A DNA stretch of 64,000 bases. Source: an uncultured Opitutaceae bacterium. GTDB taxonomy: Bacteria > Verrucomicrobiota > Verrucomicrobiia > Opitutales > Opitutaceae. The notes below the pieces were generated by a model. It saw only the letters and a list, made by a program, of their open reading frames with translations, ran no database searches and was not told the origin of the DNA. This document shows positions 17,191 to 27,257 of the stretch, in pieces; positions within the stretch are counted from its first letter, which is position 1; each line of letters starts with the position of its first letter. The stretch spans positions 1 to 64,000 of the forward strand of contig CAIOZY010000004.1 in NCBI GenBank assembly GCA_903862935.1. The letters run 5' to 3'. The position numbers and the translations under genes are program-made.

Positions 17191-18324
17191 ATGATCCCGC
17201 CCGCAAGCCAGATCCCCCCCATGAGGCGCCGCGAACGTATCCTCGCCGCCGCGCACCGCCGCCCGACCGACGTGATTCCATCGGGTTTCAAGGCCACCGA
17301 CGACGTGATTGACCGGCTGCACCGGCATCTGGGCACAGGAGACCTGGGGAGCCTGCTGGAGGCCCTTCCGGTCGACACCCACGGCGGGTTCAACAACTGC
17401 CTCTACGGAGTCTACCCCCGGTACGTCGGCGGCCCGGCGCGCGTTCTTTATCCGGACTGCCGCGCCGACGGCACCTGGGACACGATCTACGGCTACCAGC
17501 GCCACTGGTCCGTTGCAGCGGGCGGCCGAACCGACGAGGTGATCGGCCATCCCCTTGCCGATGCCGCCGGTCCCGGGGATGTGGCCCGGCATGAGTGGCC
17601 GCAGGCCGACTGGTTTGACTACACGACCGTCGCCCGGCAGTGCCGCGCCGCGGGCGACCACGCCGTCATCTTCAACCTCGGCGGCCTGGGACACGTCGCC
17701 AACCTGCTGGGCTTCGAACGCATGCTGACCGACATGCTGGCCGACCCGCCGGTGATCGAGGCCTGCTTCGACCGGCTCACCGGGTTCTATCTCGACTTCC
17801 TGGACCGCACCCTGCGCGCGGCGGCAGGCGGCGTAGACATCGTGGTCGTGCAGGACGACTTCGGAACGCAGCAGGGTCCGTTGATGAGCTTGGAGACCTA
17901 CCGCAGGTTTTACCAGCCGAGGCACCGGCAGATCTTCGAGGTCGTCCACCGGCACGGCGCCATGGCGATGATGCACTCCTGCGGGGCCGTGTTCGGCTTC
18001 ATCCCGGATTTCATCTCGATCGGCGCCGACATCCTGGACCCCATCCAGACGACCGCCGCCGGCATGGAGCCCGCCCGGCTGTGCCACGAGTTTGGCGGCG
18101 CATTGTGCTTCCACGGCGGAATCGACGTCCAGGGAGTCCTCGTCACCGGTGGCCCTGACGATGTGCGCCGACACATTGATAGCCTGCTCGACGGGTTCGC
18201 AGAAACCGATGGTTTCATCCTGGCACCAAGCCACTATATCCAAGGTGACGTACACCTTGGGAATCTACTAGCGATGTACGGGCACATCGCCGCGTTGCGG
18301 GGCGAGCCCGGTCTTCGGGGCTAG
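17191..18324 (+). CDS. Uroporphyrinogen decarboxylase family protein (UroD/MtaA-like)
   Basis: 377 residues from the ATG at 17191; an ATG at 17221 (MRRRERILAAAHRRPTDVIP) fits the family N-terminus even better. The UroD-superfamily TIM-barrel pattern is present: RERILAAAHRRPTD at the start, VVVQDDFGTQQGPLMS, YQPRHRQIFEVVHRHG, a probable zinc-site segment MMHSCGAV and CFHGGIDVQGVL near the end. In this branch, proteins are usually methyltransferase-like or sugar-associated, not haem enzymes, and no haem genes are nearby. The substrate is therefore unknown. Confidence 0.78.
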   Translation: MIPPASQIPPMRRRERILAAAHRRPTDVIPSGFKATDDVIDRLHRHLGTGDLGSLLEALPVDTHGGFNNCLYGVYPRYVGGPARVLYPDCRADGTWDTIYGYQRHWSVAAGGRTDEVIGHPLADAAGPGDVARHEWPQADWFDYTTVARQCRAAGDHAVIFNLGGLGHVANLLGFERMLTDMLADPPVIEACFDRLTGFYLDFLDRTLRAAAGGVDIVVVQDDFGTQQGPLMSLETYRRFYQPRHRQIFEVVHRHGAMAMMHSCGAVFGFIPDFISIGADILDPIQTTAAGMEPARLCHEFGGALCFHGGIDVQGVLVTGGPDDVRRHIDSLLDGFAETDGFILAPSHYIQGDVHLGNLLAMYGHIAALRGEPGLRG

Positions 18325-18874
18325 TCACCCGGTCTCATCCCGCTGGCCGGGAGTTGACACAGACCGAGCGCACGCGCCCCCCCTGCGCTGCACAGCCGTT
18401 CGCTGACAGCGGCCACAGAAGGAATCCCAGTCGAAAAGCAGATCATCGCATGAGCGGCGCCAGCCAAGCGGGCCAGGCCACTCGACGCCGGGATGATGCA
18501 GGCCTTGCACGAGTCCATTCTGCACTTTTGGCACCCACCAATAGACTCGCGCCTAGGCGATAATAGCTCCGAGCCATCGGCCAGCATCGCCTATCTATAA
18601 GACTTTGTGAACTACTGCCGAAGAATCGCTTATTCCGGCACTGCAGAATGCTCACGGATTGCCCGAGATACGGGCCAGCCGTTATAAACCCATGCCCGGA
18701 ACGCCAAGGCTCTGCCCCTCCCTGTCCCCAAGGGATTACCAGGTCTTGGTAGCCCAAGAACTGTTCGGAATCATTTTCCACCTACCCCAATAAGAACGGG
18801 ATCCATTGCGTGGTATTCGCCATTCCAATGATGGGGTAATTCCGCCACCGCAGCCCGTGAAATATCCCCAACAC
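18325..18874. other. Long intergenic region upstream of the YVTN protein
   Basis: About 550 bases with lower GC than the flanking genes. An 8-bp inverted repeat taggcgat/atcgccta (18554-18561 with 18586-18593) encloses 24 bases. It is presumably the 5' control region of the giant surface-protein gene. No promoter pair, RNA gene or protein remnant could be named with confidence. Confidence 0.4.
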
Positions 18875-21800
18875 ATGAATGCATGCTACCCTCCCCTCGT
18901 CTCACGGAGATTCGATCACGCCAAGAGACCAAGGGTTCAGGCACCACGCCAGCACAGGGTACTGTTCTGGACAGCGGCCCTGGTATTAAGCCCCTTAGTT
19001 GCGGTGCCGTTCTCCCACGCCCAACAGGCCACCGCAACTGTGACCGTCGGGACCAACCCCTGGGGCATCGCGGTGAACCCGCTCACCAACAAAGTCTACG
19101 TCGCAAACTACGCCGGCAATGTGACGATGATCGATGGCGTTACTAATTCCCCGACGACGATAGGTGTGGGGGGTAGCCACCCCCTTGGGGTGGCCGTAAA
19201 CCCGGCCACCAACAAGATCTACGTGGGCAACTTCGGCACTAACACCGTGTCCGTGATCGACGGGGCCACCAACTCAGTGACTGCAATCCTGACCGTGGGG
19301 GTGGCGGGGAGCGCCCCCATATCCGTTGCGGTGAACTCGGTCACCAACAAGGTCTATGTGGCAAACCAGAGCAGCGGCACGGTAGCCGTGATCAACGGAG
19401 CCGATAACACCGTCGCAACCGTGGCTGTAGGATCGAGCCCCGCCATGGTCGCGGTGAACCCGGTCACCAACAAGATCTATGTCGCTAACCAGAACAGCAA
19501 CACGGTGACCGTCATCAACGGGGCCGACAACTCCACCTCCACCGTCACGACCGGAACGAACCCCCGGGTCATCGCCGTGAATCCCGTGACCAACAAGATC
19601 TACGTCGGCAACCAGGACGGCACCGTAACGGCGATCAACGGGGCGGATAATTCGACGGTTTCCATCACGGCATCGGCCTATGGGATCGCGGCGAACCCGG
19701 TGACCAACAAGGTCTATGCGGTCGACGGCAGCGCAGGCACCGTGACCGTGATCAACGGGGCCGACAACTCCACCTCCACCGTCACGGCGGGATCATCACC
19801 GTCGTTTGTCACCGTGAACCCGGTGACTAACACCATCTATGTATCCAATGTGGGCGGCAACGTTACCGTGATCGACGGGGCCACCAACGCGACCTCCACG
19901 GTGGCTGCGGGCACCAATCCCAAGGTCATCACGGTCAACCCGGTCACCAACAAGGTCTACGTCGCCAATTACGGAGGCAGGAACGTGACCGTGATCGACG
20001 GGGCCCAAAACTCCACGGCAACGGTCGCCGTGGGGGCCGACGCCCGCGTCGTGACCGTGAACCCGGTGACGAACAAGGCCTACGTCATTAACCAGAGCAG
20101 TAAGAAGGTGACGGTGATCGACGGGGCCACGAACACGACCTCCACGGTAAACGTCGGTGTCGCCCCGGTCGCCATGGCGGCAAACCCCTCTACCAACAGG
20201 GTCTATGTCGCCAACTACACGAGCGCAACGGTGACGGTGATCGACGGGGCCACCAACACGACCTCCACGGTTGCAGCAGGAGCCGGAGCCAATTCGATCG
20301 CGGTAAATCCGGTCACAAACAAGATCTACGTCGCCAATGCGGGCTCCGGAACCGTGACGGTGATAGACGGGGCCACCAGCGCGACCTCCACCGTCAGCGT
20401 GGGCAACGCTGGGGAGGTCGCCGTCAATCCCGTAACCAACAAGATCTACGTCACCAATCACCTCACCAACGGGCTGACGGTGATAGACGGGGCCACCAAC
20501 ACCGCCACCACCGTTGCCGGGGGTGATGGCGCCTATTCCATAGCGATCAACTCGGTGACGAACAGGATCTACGTAGCCGACGACAACACAATCGGCGCCG
20601 TGATCGTCTTCGACGGGGCCACCAACGCGATCATCGCCACCGTAACGGTGGGCGACCACCCCCTGGGGATCGCCGTGAATTCGGTAACCAACAAGATCTA
20701 CGTCACCAACCAGAACAGCAACACCGTCTCGGTGATCGACGGGGCCACGAATTCCGCAGTCACCCTGAGTGCCGGAACCAACCCGAATGCGATCACGGTT
20801 AACCCGGTTACCAACAAGATTTACGTCGCCAACGAAAACAGCGGAAACGTGACGGTGATCGACGGGGCGACCAATACCACCTTCGCCGTAGCCGCCGGCA
20901 CCGCCCCATGGGCCATAGCGGTGAACCCCGTGACCAACACGGTCTACAACGTCAATCTCACGAGCGGAAACGTGACGGTGATATCCGAGCAACAGGTCCA
21001 GACCGTCCCGTTGAGCGCCAGCATCACCTCGCTCCCCGGAAATCAAACCGCCAGCCAGACCCCTTTGCTTACGTTCACCGCGGCAAGCACGTTCAGCCCG
21101 TCCACACCACCACCCCAAAACATCTTCTTCCAGGTGGACACCTGGCAGGGCTCCTGGACCCGGGCGACAGCCTCCGGCGGCTCGTCGTGCACCGGCACGA
21201 CCACGACGCTTCAACCGGGACTCCACATCGTCTACGCCTATGCTGACGACGGCCAGGAGGCGACCTCGACCCAAGCAGCCTCGCCGCTTATCAGCAGCAT
21301 TGTCGCCTACGAGTTCCTCGTGATACCCACGCATTTCTCCGTCAGCGCCCCGGCTAGCCCAGGCTATGGGTCGGCGGCAAACATCACGGTGACGGCGCAG
21401 GACGCGTCCAACGCCACGGTGACGACTTATTCGGGAACGGTCCACCTGACCAGCACCGACGGTGCGGTCGTATTGCCTGCCGACAGCACCCTCACCTCAG
21501 GTGTCGGAACCTTCAGCGTCACGTTCGAGACCCTGGGCGCGCAAACCGTGACCGCAACCGACACGGTCACATCGTCGATCACGGGATCGGCTTCGGTCAC
21601 CGTTGCAAAGGGGACGCCGACCATCACCTGGAACACTCCGTCCGCGATTTCCTACGGGACGGCGATCTCGGCCACCCAGCTTAATGCGACAGCCAGCGTG
21701 GGCGGTGCCCTCACCTATTCCCCGACAAGCGGGACCATCTTGGACGCGGGAGCGCAAACGCTTGAGGCGCGTTTTGTGCCGTCGGACCTAGCCCACTACA

Positions 21801-24043
21801 ACACAGCGACCGCCTCGATCTCGCTGGAGGTTGCGAAGGTCCCCGCGACCCTGGCCTTGGGCAATCTCACGCAGACCTATGATGGTGCGGCCAAAGCCAT
21901 ATCGGTTCAGACAACGCCAGCGGGACTGAGCGTGAGCATTATCTACGTAGGAGCTGGCGGCGCGCCCGTCAAACCCGGCCAGTATACGGTGAGGGTGAGC
22001 GTGCTCGATTCGGATTACTGGGGTGCGGCAACGGCAACGATGACCATAAACCCGGCAAGCCAGACGATCTCGTTCCCGGCGGTGGGGGCGCTCGTCGGGG
22101 TTCCGGTGAGCCTGCTGGCGACGGCCAGTTCCGGGCTGCCGGTGAGCTTCTTGCTTGTCAGCGGCAACGCGACGCTCTCGGGAGGCACTCTGACCATCAA
22201 CGACACAACGCCGGTAACCGTTCAGGCGAGCCAGGCCGGCAACGGCTCCTACCAGGCCGCAGCAAGCGTCACCCAAACGGTTTCGGCCTCCGCGAGCAAG
22301 CAGCCCCAGACGATTTCCTTTACCCAGCCGGCGGACCAGCAGACGACCTCCGGGCCGGTCACCCTGGTCGCAAGCTCCAGCTCGGGATTGCCGGTGGCCT
22401 TCAGCCTGCTGAGCGGACCGGCGACCCTGAGTGGCAACGTCGCGACCCTGACCGGGGCCCCGGGCACCGTGACCGTGCAGGCGAGCCAAACCGGCAACGG
22501 CATCTACCAAGCTGCGCCCAGCCTGACCATCAGCTTCAAGGTCGTCGCCCCGGGTCCGCAGACCTACTTTGGGCACACCGGCAACTCCTCGGGCTCCTCG
22601 ATTGGAACGGGGTTGCACGCCGAGGCCTCCGGGGCGTCTGGGATAAACCTCGCCGCCTATGTGGCCGGCGACAACAGCAGCGGCACCCTGATTGGCTACC
22701 TGAGTGCCCAGTCCCAGGGATTCTCGGTGAGTTTTCCCATCGACTCCCAGGGGAACTTCACGGCCTCGACCACGGCGCTCACGGGCTCCGCTACGGCTGG
22801 TCCAACCCTCACCTTCGTCGGCCGGGTCGCCAACGCTGTAATCACGGGATCCATCTCCGAACTCGGTCTGCCCTTCTCAGCCACGCTGGACCCGCCGACC
22901 GGTCCGTCCTCAGCAATCGCAGGCCTCTACCGGAGTTCGTCACTCGCCTCGTCCGCAGGCACCACCTACTCGATCGTGGGTACCCAGGGCGAGGTCTACG
23001 TCCTGGCAGTAACCCCGGGCCTGGTGACGGGCGGCCCAGGCACGGTCGCCTCGAACAACGTTTTCTCGGTGTCGACCGCCCAATCGGTGACGATCACAGG
23101 CTCGGTCGATCCCGTTTCAACGATCGTCACCGGTTCCCTCACCCTGCCTGCGGGCGGAGTCGTGTCCTATTCGGGTCTCCCGAGCACGACGCCTCGGACC
23201 GACAAGCTGGTCAACCTCTCCTCCCGAGGCCTTGTCGGGGCCGATCCGGGCGGCCTTGTTGCGGGCTTCTTCATCGGGGGCCAGGGCTCGAAGCAGGTCC
23301 TCCTGCGCGCCATCGGGCCGACTCTGGCCTCATTCGGGATCTCCGGGGCCCTCACAAGCCCCGTCCTTCGTCTCTATGACAGTTCCGGGGCTCTCCTATT
23401 GACCAACGCGGTCTGGGGCGGATCCCTGGGCCTTGCCACAACCTTTATCCAGGCCGGCGCTTTTCCGCTTCCTGCGGGAAGTTCCGACTCGGCCGCAGTT
23501 GCAACCCTGCAGCCCGGGTCCTACACGGCCCAGGCGACTGGTCTTTCCGGCTCAACCGGCATTGCCCTGATCGAGATCTACGACATCAGCGGCAGCTCGC
23601 AACCGTGGGCGCTTCGGGTGATCAACAGCTCCACCCGGGGCATGGTTGCCGCTGGGTCCGGAGCCCTCGTCAGCGGCTTCGTCGTCAGCGGAAACTCGCC
23701 CAAGAAAGTGCTCGTCCGGGGCATCGGCCCGACCCTGTTGGCCTCCTTCAACCTCTCCGGGACCCTGGCTGACCCCTTCCTCCAGATCTACGACGCCAAG
23801 GGCTCCCTGGTTGCCCAGAACGACAACTGGGGAACCCCGGTACCCGTCGGCTCGTCCCAGTCCGCCGCCACCGCTGCGGAGATCGCCGCAGGCGCAACCG
23901 CCGTTGGAACCTTCCCCCTGGTAACGGCGAGCAAGGACTCGGCCTTAATTACAACTCTCGCCCCAGGCGCCTACACCGCCCAGCTCTCCAGTGTTGGAGG
24001 TGCAACTGGCACGGCCCTAATCGAAGTCTACGAGATTCCCTGA
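18875..24043 (+). CDS. Giant secreted YVTN-repeat protein with Ig-like and twin C-terminal modules
   Basis: 1722 residues from the ATG at 18875; the track start at 18806 is a TTG with no signal-like lead. A signal peptide ends at FSHAQ near residue 50. Sixteen units of about 42 residues follow (VNPVTNKIYVAN...VTVIDGATN), the YVTN beta-propeller type, covering about residues 54-705. Further Ig-like segments follow, including an MBG-type module near 990-1062 (LTQTYDGAAKAISVQT). The last 280 residues are two copies of the module also found in the S53 protease (VLLRAIGPTLASFGI and VLVRGIGPTLLASFN), ending in LIEVYEIP. It is probably a cell-surface or extracellular binding protein; no ligand is known. 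Confidence 0.88.
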   Translation: MNACYPPLVSRRFDHAKRPRVQAPRQHRVLFWTAALVLSPLVAVPFSHAQQATATVTVGTNPWGIAVNPLTNKVYVANYAGNVTMIDGVTNSPTTIGVGGSHPLGVAVNPATNKIYVGNFGTNTVSVIDGATNSVTAILTVGVAGSAPISVAVNSVTNKVYVANQSSGTVAVINGADNTVATVAVGSSPAMVAVNPVTNKIYVANQNSNTVTVINGADNSTSTVTTGTNPRVIAVNPVTNKIYVGNQDGTVTAINGADNSTVSITASAYGIAANPVTNKVYAVDGSAGTVTVINGADNSTSTVTAGSSPSFVTVNPVTNTIYVSNVGGNVTVIDGATNATSTVAAGTNPKVITVNPVTNKVYVANYGGRNVTVIDGAQNSTATVAVGADARVVTVNPVTNKAYVINQSSKKVTVIDGATNTTSTVNVGVAPVAMAANPSTNRVYVANYTSATVTVIDGATNTTSTVAAGAGANSIAVNPVTNKIYVANAGSGTVTVIDGATSATSTVSVGNAGEVAVNPVTNKIYVTNHLTNGLTVIDGATNTATTVAGGDGAYSIAINSVTNRIYVADDNTIGAVIVFDGATNAIIATVTVGDHPLGIAVNSVTNKIYVTNQNSNTVSVIDGATNSAVTLSAGTNPNAITVNPVTNKIYVANENSGNVTVIDGATNTTFAVAAGTAPWAIAVNPVTNTVYNVNLTSGNVTVISEQQVQTVPLSASITSLPGNQTASQTPLLTFTAASTFSPSTPPPQNIFFQVDTWQGSWTRATASGGSSCTGTTTTLQPGLHIVYAYADDGQEATSTQAASPLISSIVAYEFLVIPTHFSVSAPASPGYGSAANITVTAQDASNATVTTYSGTVHLTSTDGAVVLPADSTLTSGVGTFSVTFETLGAQTVTATDTVTSSITGSASVTVAKGTPTITWNTPSAISYGTAISATQLNATASVGGALTYSPTSGTILDAGAQTLEARFVPSDLAHYNTATASISLEVAKVPATLALGNLTQTYDGAAKAISVQTTPAGLSVSIIYVGAGGAPVKPGQYTVRVSVLDSDYWGAATATMTINPASQTISFPAVGALVGVPVSLLATASSGLPVSFLLVSGNATLSGGTLTINDTTPVTVQASQAGNGSYQAAASVTQTVSASASKQPQTISFTQPADQQTTSGPVTLVASSSSGLPVAFSLLSGPATLSGNVATLTGAPGTVTVQASQTGNGIYQAAPSLTISFKVVAPGPQTYFGHTGNSSGSSIGTGLHAEASGASGINLAAYVAGDNSSGTLIGYLSAQSQGFSVSFPIDSQGNFTASTTALTGSATAGPTLTFVGRVANAVITGSISELGLPFSATLDPPTGPSSAIAGLYRSSSLASSAGTTYSIVGTQGEVYVLAVTPGLVTGGPGTVASNNVFSVSTAQSVTITGSVDPVSTIVTGSLTLPAGGVVSYSGLPSTTPRTDKLVNLSSRGLVGADPGGLVAGFFIGGQGSKQVLLRAIGPTLASFGISGALTSPVLRLYDSSGALLLTNAVWGGSLGLATTFIQAGAFPLPAGSSDSAAVATLQPGSYTAQATGLSGSTGIALIEIYDISGSSQPWALRVINSSTRGMVAAGSGALVSGFVVSGNSPKKVLVRGIGPTLLASFNLSGTLADPFLQIYDAKGSLVAQNDNWGTPVPVGSSQSAATAAEIAAGATAVGTFPLVTASKDSALITTLAPGAYTAQLSSVGGATGTALIEVYEIP
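19036..20985 (+). repeat. Tandem array of 16 YVTN-unit coding repeats (about 126 bp each)
   Basis: The motif aaccc(g/c)gtnaccaacaag recurs at about 126-base steps, for example at 19453 and 19579, with closely similar spacer text such as gtgatcgacggggccaccaac. Copies differ mainly at third positions, so the array is maintained as protein repeats and not as fresh DNA duplications. Confidence 0.85.
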
Positions 24044-24080
24044 TCTAGCTGCGCGCGTTGGGCGGACTCTTGCCGCTCGG

Positions 24081-25076
24081 TTAGGGGCTGTAGGTGATCT
24101 CGCGCCCGTCCCGCGTGCGGACAACAAGGGAGCTGCCCTGCGAGAACCGGATCTGGCCGTAATCCTCCCCCTCGACGGGGGTCAGCGACTTCACGTACTT
24201 GTCGGGGCCGACAAGCTGGTCCAGGCGCACGGTCGAAACACCGTTTTCCAGATAGAACTGGTCTGCTGCGGCCGAGAGCTGCCGCAGGTTATTGAGGACC
24301 GCCTTGTCCCGGCTGACCTGAGAAATCCTCTCAAACGCGGTCCAGGTCCTGATCGCAACACCGCCCGCGGTCAGGATCCCTAAGACAGCAAGGACAAGCA
24401 GGACGAAAACGCGGATGGAGATGTTCCTCCTGGGGGCGCCCGCCCGCGAATCCGCTTCCCTGGATTGGACCTTGGCCTCAACGACGCGCGGCTCGGGCTG
24501 CGCCAAAGGCCGCGCGGCGGGTTTCACGACCGGCTGAACCTGAACCCTCGTTACGGGCAGGACGGGGGGCGCCGGCGCGACCTGCGGCTCGAGGGCCGGG
24601 GCGAGCAGGCGCTCGATGTGGGCAATGATCAGGTTAACATCGGAGTTAAAGTGCGGATCGGAACGGATCGAGGCCCCGTTCCGGAACGAGAGTTCCCGGA
24701 TCGACTCCGGCAGTTCGTTCGGGGCCGGATGCTGGGCGTCGTGGACGAGCACGGGGATCACCCGGACATCCCGCTTCATCGCCGAATGGATCTCGATCTG
24801 CACATGGTCGAGCTCGTCGTCGATCCGGCGCCCCCCCGCCGCGTTCTTCGCGCTCAGCCACTCGCGGCCAATGACGACGATCAGGGCGGAGCACTGCCGG
24901 ATCGTGGAGTCGATGTGGACCCTGAAGTCGGCTCCGAGCGGGATCGAGTCGACGTCCTTGAACACCGTGTCCCGCCCGAAGCGGGCGACAAGCCGGTCAT
25001 AGAAACGCCCGGTGATGTCCGCCGAGTCCGAACGGCGGTAGCAGATGAAGAGTTTCCCGGTGGCAGGGGCGCCCAC
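24081..25076 (-). CDS. TIR domain protein fused to a transmembrane, pilin-like module
   Basis: 331 residues from a GTG at 25076; the track start at 25271 would overlap the divergent gene. Residues 8-150 form a TIR domain: KLFICYRRSDSADITGRFYDRL, FKDVDSIPLGADF, ALIVVIGREWL, HVQIEIHSAM and VRVIPVLV. The Glu in QIEI sits where TIR NADases carry the catalytic Glu. A proline-rich linker, one transmembrane helix (IRVFVLLVLAVLGILTAGG, about 215-240) and a C-terminal segment DKAVLNNLRQLSAAADQFYLENG follow. The last piece resembles the N-terminal helix region of type IV pilin-like proteins. TIR would face the cytoplasm and the pilin-like part the periplasm. Role unproven: defence, signalling or sensing. 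Confidence 0.75.
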   Translation of the reverse strand: MGAPATGKLFICYRRSDSADITGRFYDRLVARFGRDTVFKDVDSIPLGADFRVHIDSTIRQCSALIVVIGREWLSAKNAAGGRRIDDELDHVQIEIHSAMKRDVRVIPVLVHDAQHPAPNELPESIRELSFRNGASIRSDPHFNSDVNLIIAHIERLLAPALEPQVAPAPPVLPVTRVQVQPVVKPAARPLAQPEPRVVEAKVQSREADSRAGAPRRNISIRVFVLLVLAVLGILTAGGVAIRTWTAFERISQVSRDKAVLNNLRQLSAAADQFYLENGVSTVRLDQLVGPDKYVKSLTPVEGEDYGQIRFSQGSSLVVRTRDGREITYSP

Positions 25077-25231
25077 AGGATCCAGCAAAGCGGGCCCCGG
25101 AATTCCTGGCAAGTGCCGTCGCGGGCGGGAAGGGCCCGGGGCTTTCCCCCAAAGCTCGCGCCCCAGGATGATGGCTGCAGTTAAGGACTGCCACTCCGCC
25201 AAAATCGTGCTCCAATCTCCCGCCCTCCCCA

Positions 25232-25852
25232 ATGAGTTCCAACAACCCCGGCCCCTCGGCCCCAACGCCACGCCTCTCGCGGCCTGTCGCCTTGGCCCTG
25301 ATCGGCGCCCTGCTTCTAATCGTGGCAGCCCTGCTCGCCGCGAACGGCACCTCCTGGCAGGAACTGCGGCTGCCCCTTCGGGTCACGGCACGGATTGCCT
25401 TAGCGCTGTTCGTTGTGGCGTTCGCAGCCCCGGGCGTGCCTCTCCTGAGGTCCTGGCAGCCGACCGCCGCCCTGGCCTTCGCCGGCAGCCACTTCATCCA
25501 CCTGGGCCTGATCGTGGCCCGGGCCGGCGTGGGGCATCGGCTCGCAATCCTGGAGGACTTTCTCGGGATCATCGCCTACGCCGCCGTGGCCTTCATCGGC
25601 TGGCGGGCATGGAAGAGCGGGGCGCAGGGTCCCCTGCGCTCCTGGATGCCCTATGCCGACAGCGCGGCCTACTGGGTAGTCTGGGCCACCTTCGCCGAGA
25701 TGTACTGGGGAGCCATCCGGGCTCCGTTTAGTTCGGTTGACTGGACCTATCCCGTCCTCCTGGGCGAACTCGCTCTCGCTGCCGCCCTGCGCCTCGGCGG
25801 GCCGTATCTGTTCCGCAGGGGCACCTCCGGGGCGGCTGGCGGACCGTCCTGA
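25232..25852 (+). CDS. Hypothetical multi-pass membrane protein
   Basis: 206 residues with about six hydrophobic helices near residues 19-40, 52-72, 79-97, 103-120, 140-157 and 165-185. Two histidines lie in the third helix (GSHFIHLGLIV), a spacing reminiscent of ferric-reductase-like haem-binding membrane domains, but the rest of that pattern is not clear. It is divergent from the TIR gene and followed by about 240 bases of non-coding DNA. Family not recognised. Confidence 0.6.
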   Translation: MSSNNPGPSAPTPRLSRPVALALIGALLLIVAALLAANGTSWQELRLPLRVTARIALALFVVAFAAPGVPLLRSWQPTAALAFAGSHFIHLGLIVARAGVGHRLAILEDFLGIIAYAAVAFIGWRAWKSGAQGPLRSWMPYADSAAYWVVWATFAEMYWGAIRAPFSSVDWTYPVLLGELALAAALRLGGPYLFRRGTSGAAGGPS

Positions 25853-26093
25853 AATTTCCGTAGTTTCAGAGGGCGCATCTCGGCGGCAGGGAGGAGTCCG
25901 CTGCCCAAAGGGAATCGGGTCATTCCTCCTGAAGCGGCGGACCATGGGCACCCACCAAGGCCGAATAAGCTCGAACCTGCTACAGTCTGTACTCGATGAA
26001 GCCGTATTTCGCACCAACCGCACGGCCCGCAGCCGCAGGCTTCTTGGCCAACGCCTCCCGACCCAGGCGGCCATACCTTATTAGCCCCTCCTC

Positions 26094-27140
26094 ATGAACA
26101 GGCCCGCCATAACTGTTCCGGCCGACTACGCCAATTGGCTGACCGACCTCAAACAACGCATCCGCGGCGCCCGGCAGCGTGCCGTGCTGGCGGCCAACGA
26201 AGAGCAGATACGCCTCTGCCACGGCATCGGGATGGACATTTTGGATCGCCAGCGCCGACAGGGCTGGGGAGCCAAGGTGATCGATCGCCTATCCGCGGAC
26301 CTTCGACAGGCCTTCCCGGACATGAAGGGGTTCTCATCGCGCAACCTGAATTACATGAAGACCTTCGCCTAGGAATGCCCTGGCCTCCAAATTGTGCAGC
26401 AGGCTGCTGCACAATTGCCATGGTTTCACATCGTTTTGCTCATCAAAAAGATACCGGATTCAAAAACGCGCGACTGGTATGCTCGCGAAGCGCTCCGGCA
26501 ATCCTGGAGGCGTGAAACGCTCGCTCTCCAAATCAAGAGCCAACTCCACCTCCGACAAGGCTCGGCCGTCACCAACTTCGATCAGCGCCTGGCCCCGCCC
26601 CAGGCCGGGCTCGCAGCCCAGATCCTCAAGGATCCCTACCACTTCGATATCCTCGGTCTTGGAGATGAGGCGCAGGAGCGTGACATCGAAGGTGCCCTGA
26701 TGCGCCACATCACCCGCTTTCTGTTGGAGCTGGGCGCAGGCTTTTCCTTCGTCGGTCGTCAGTTCCGTCTAGAGGTCGCTGGCGACGAATTCTTCATCGA
26801 CCTGCTCTTTTACCATACCCGGCTGAAATGCTATGTGGCTGTTGAACTCAAGGCCGACGCGTTCAAGCCGGAGCACGCCGGAAAACTCAATTTTTATCTC
26901 GGCGTGGTTGATGCCCAGATCAAAGCACCAGACGACCGGCCGACAATCGGGTTACTGCTCTGCCGAACGCAGAATAGGATGGTCGCCGAATACGCACTCT
27001 CAGGGATAGGCAAACCGATCGGCGTGGCGGAATTCCAACTCGTCCGCGCGTTGCCGGAACCCCTCGACACGAATCTTCCCAGCATTCAGGAGATTGAAAC
27101 CGAGCTGTCGTTCGATCTGAAAGGAGGGGAAATACGGTAA
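26094..27140 (+). pseudogene. YhcG/DUF1016-type PD-(D/E)XK nuclease interrupted by an in-frame TAG
   Basis: Two ORFs in the same frame (26094-26372 and 26394-27140) form one YhcG-like protein of about 348 residues broken by TAG at 26370. Reading through gives RNLNYMKTFA-stop-ECPGLQIVQQ...LPWFH, where the family normally has FAEAWP, so the stop looks like GAG to TAG with further drift next to it. The N-terminal part is the DUF1016_N domain. The C-terminal part keeps the nuclease core FFIDLLFYH...VAVELKADAF (D and E-x-K). The second part could still be translated from GTG at 26394. Related proteins are found with mobile or defence genes. Confidence 0.8.
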
Positions 27141-27257
27141 TTCGGTGAATTACACACCCGGATTTACAGCAAGAGATTATCTTGGAATCTGTCAGCGGGC
27201 CCGGCGGCCTTCGCGCCGGTCCGAGGCCCCTAGTAGCCCCCTATCTGAACCCCGCCC

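Noticed and set aside
25980-26090. Possible protein remnant on the minus strand (GRLGREALAKKPAAAGRAVGAKYGF)
   Set aside because: The frame is open but short, overlaps the YhcG start and has no identifiable family; it could be chance in GC-rich DNA.
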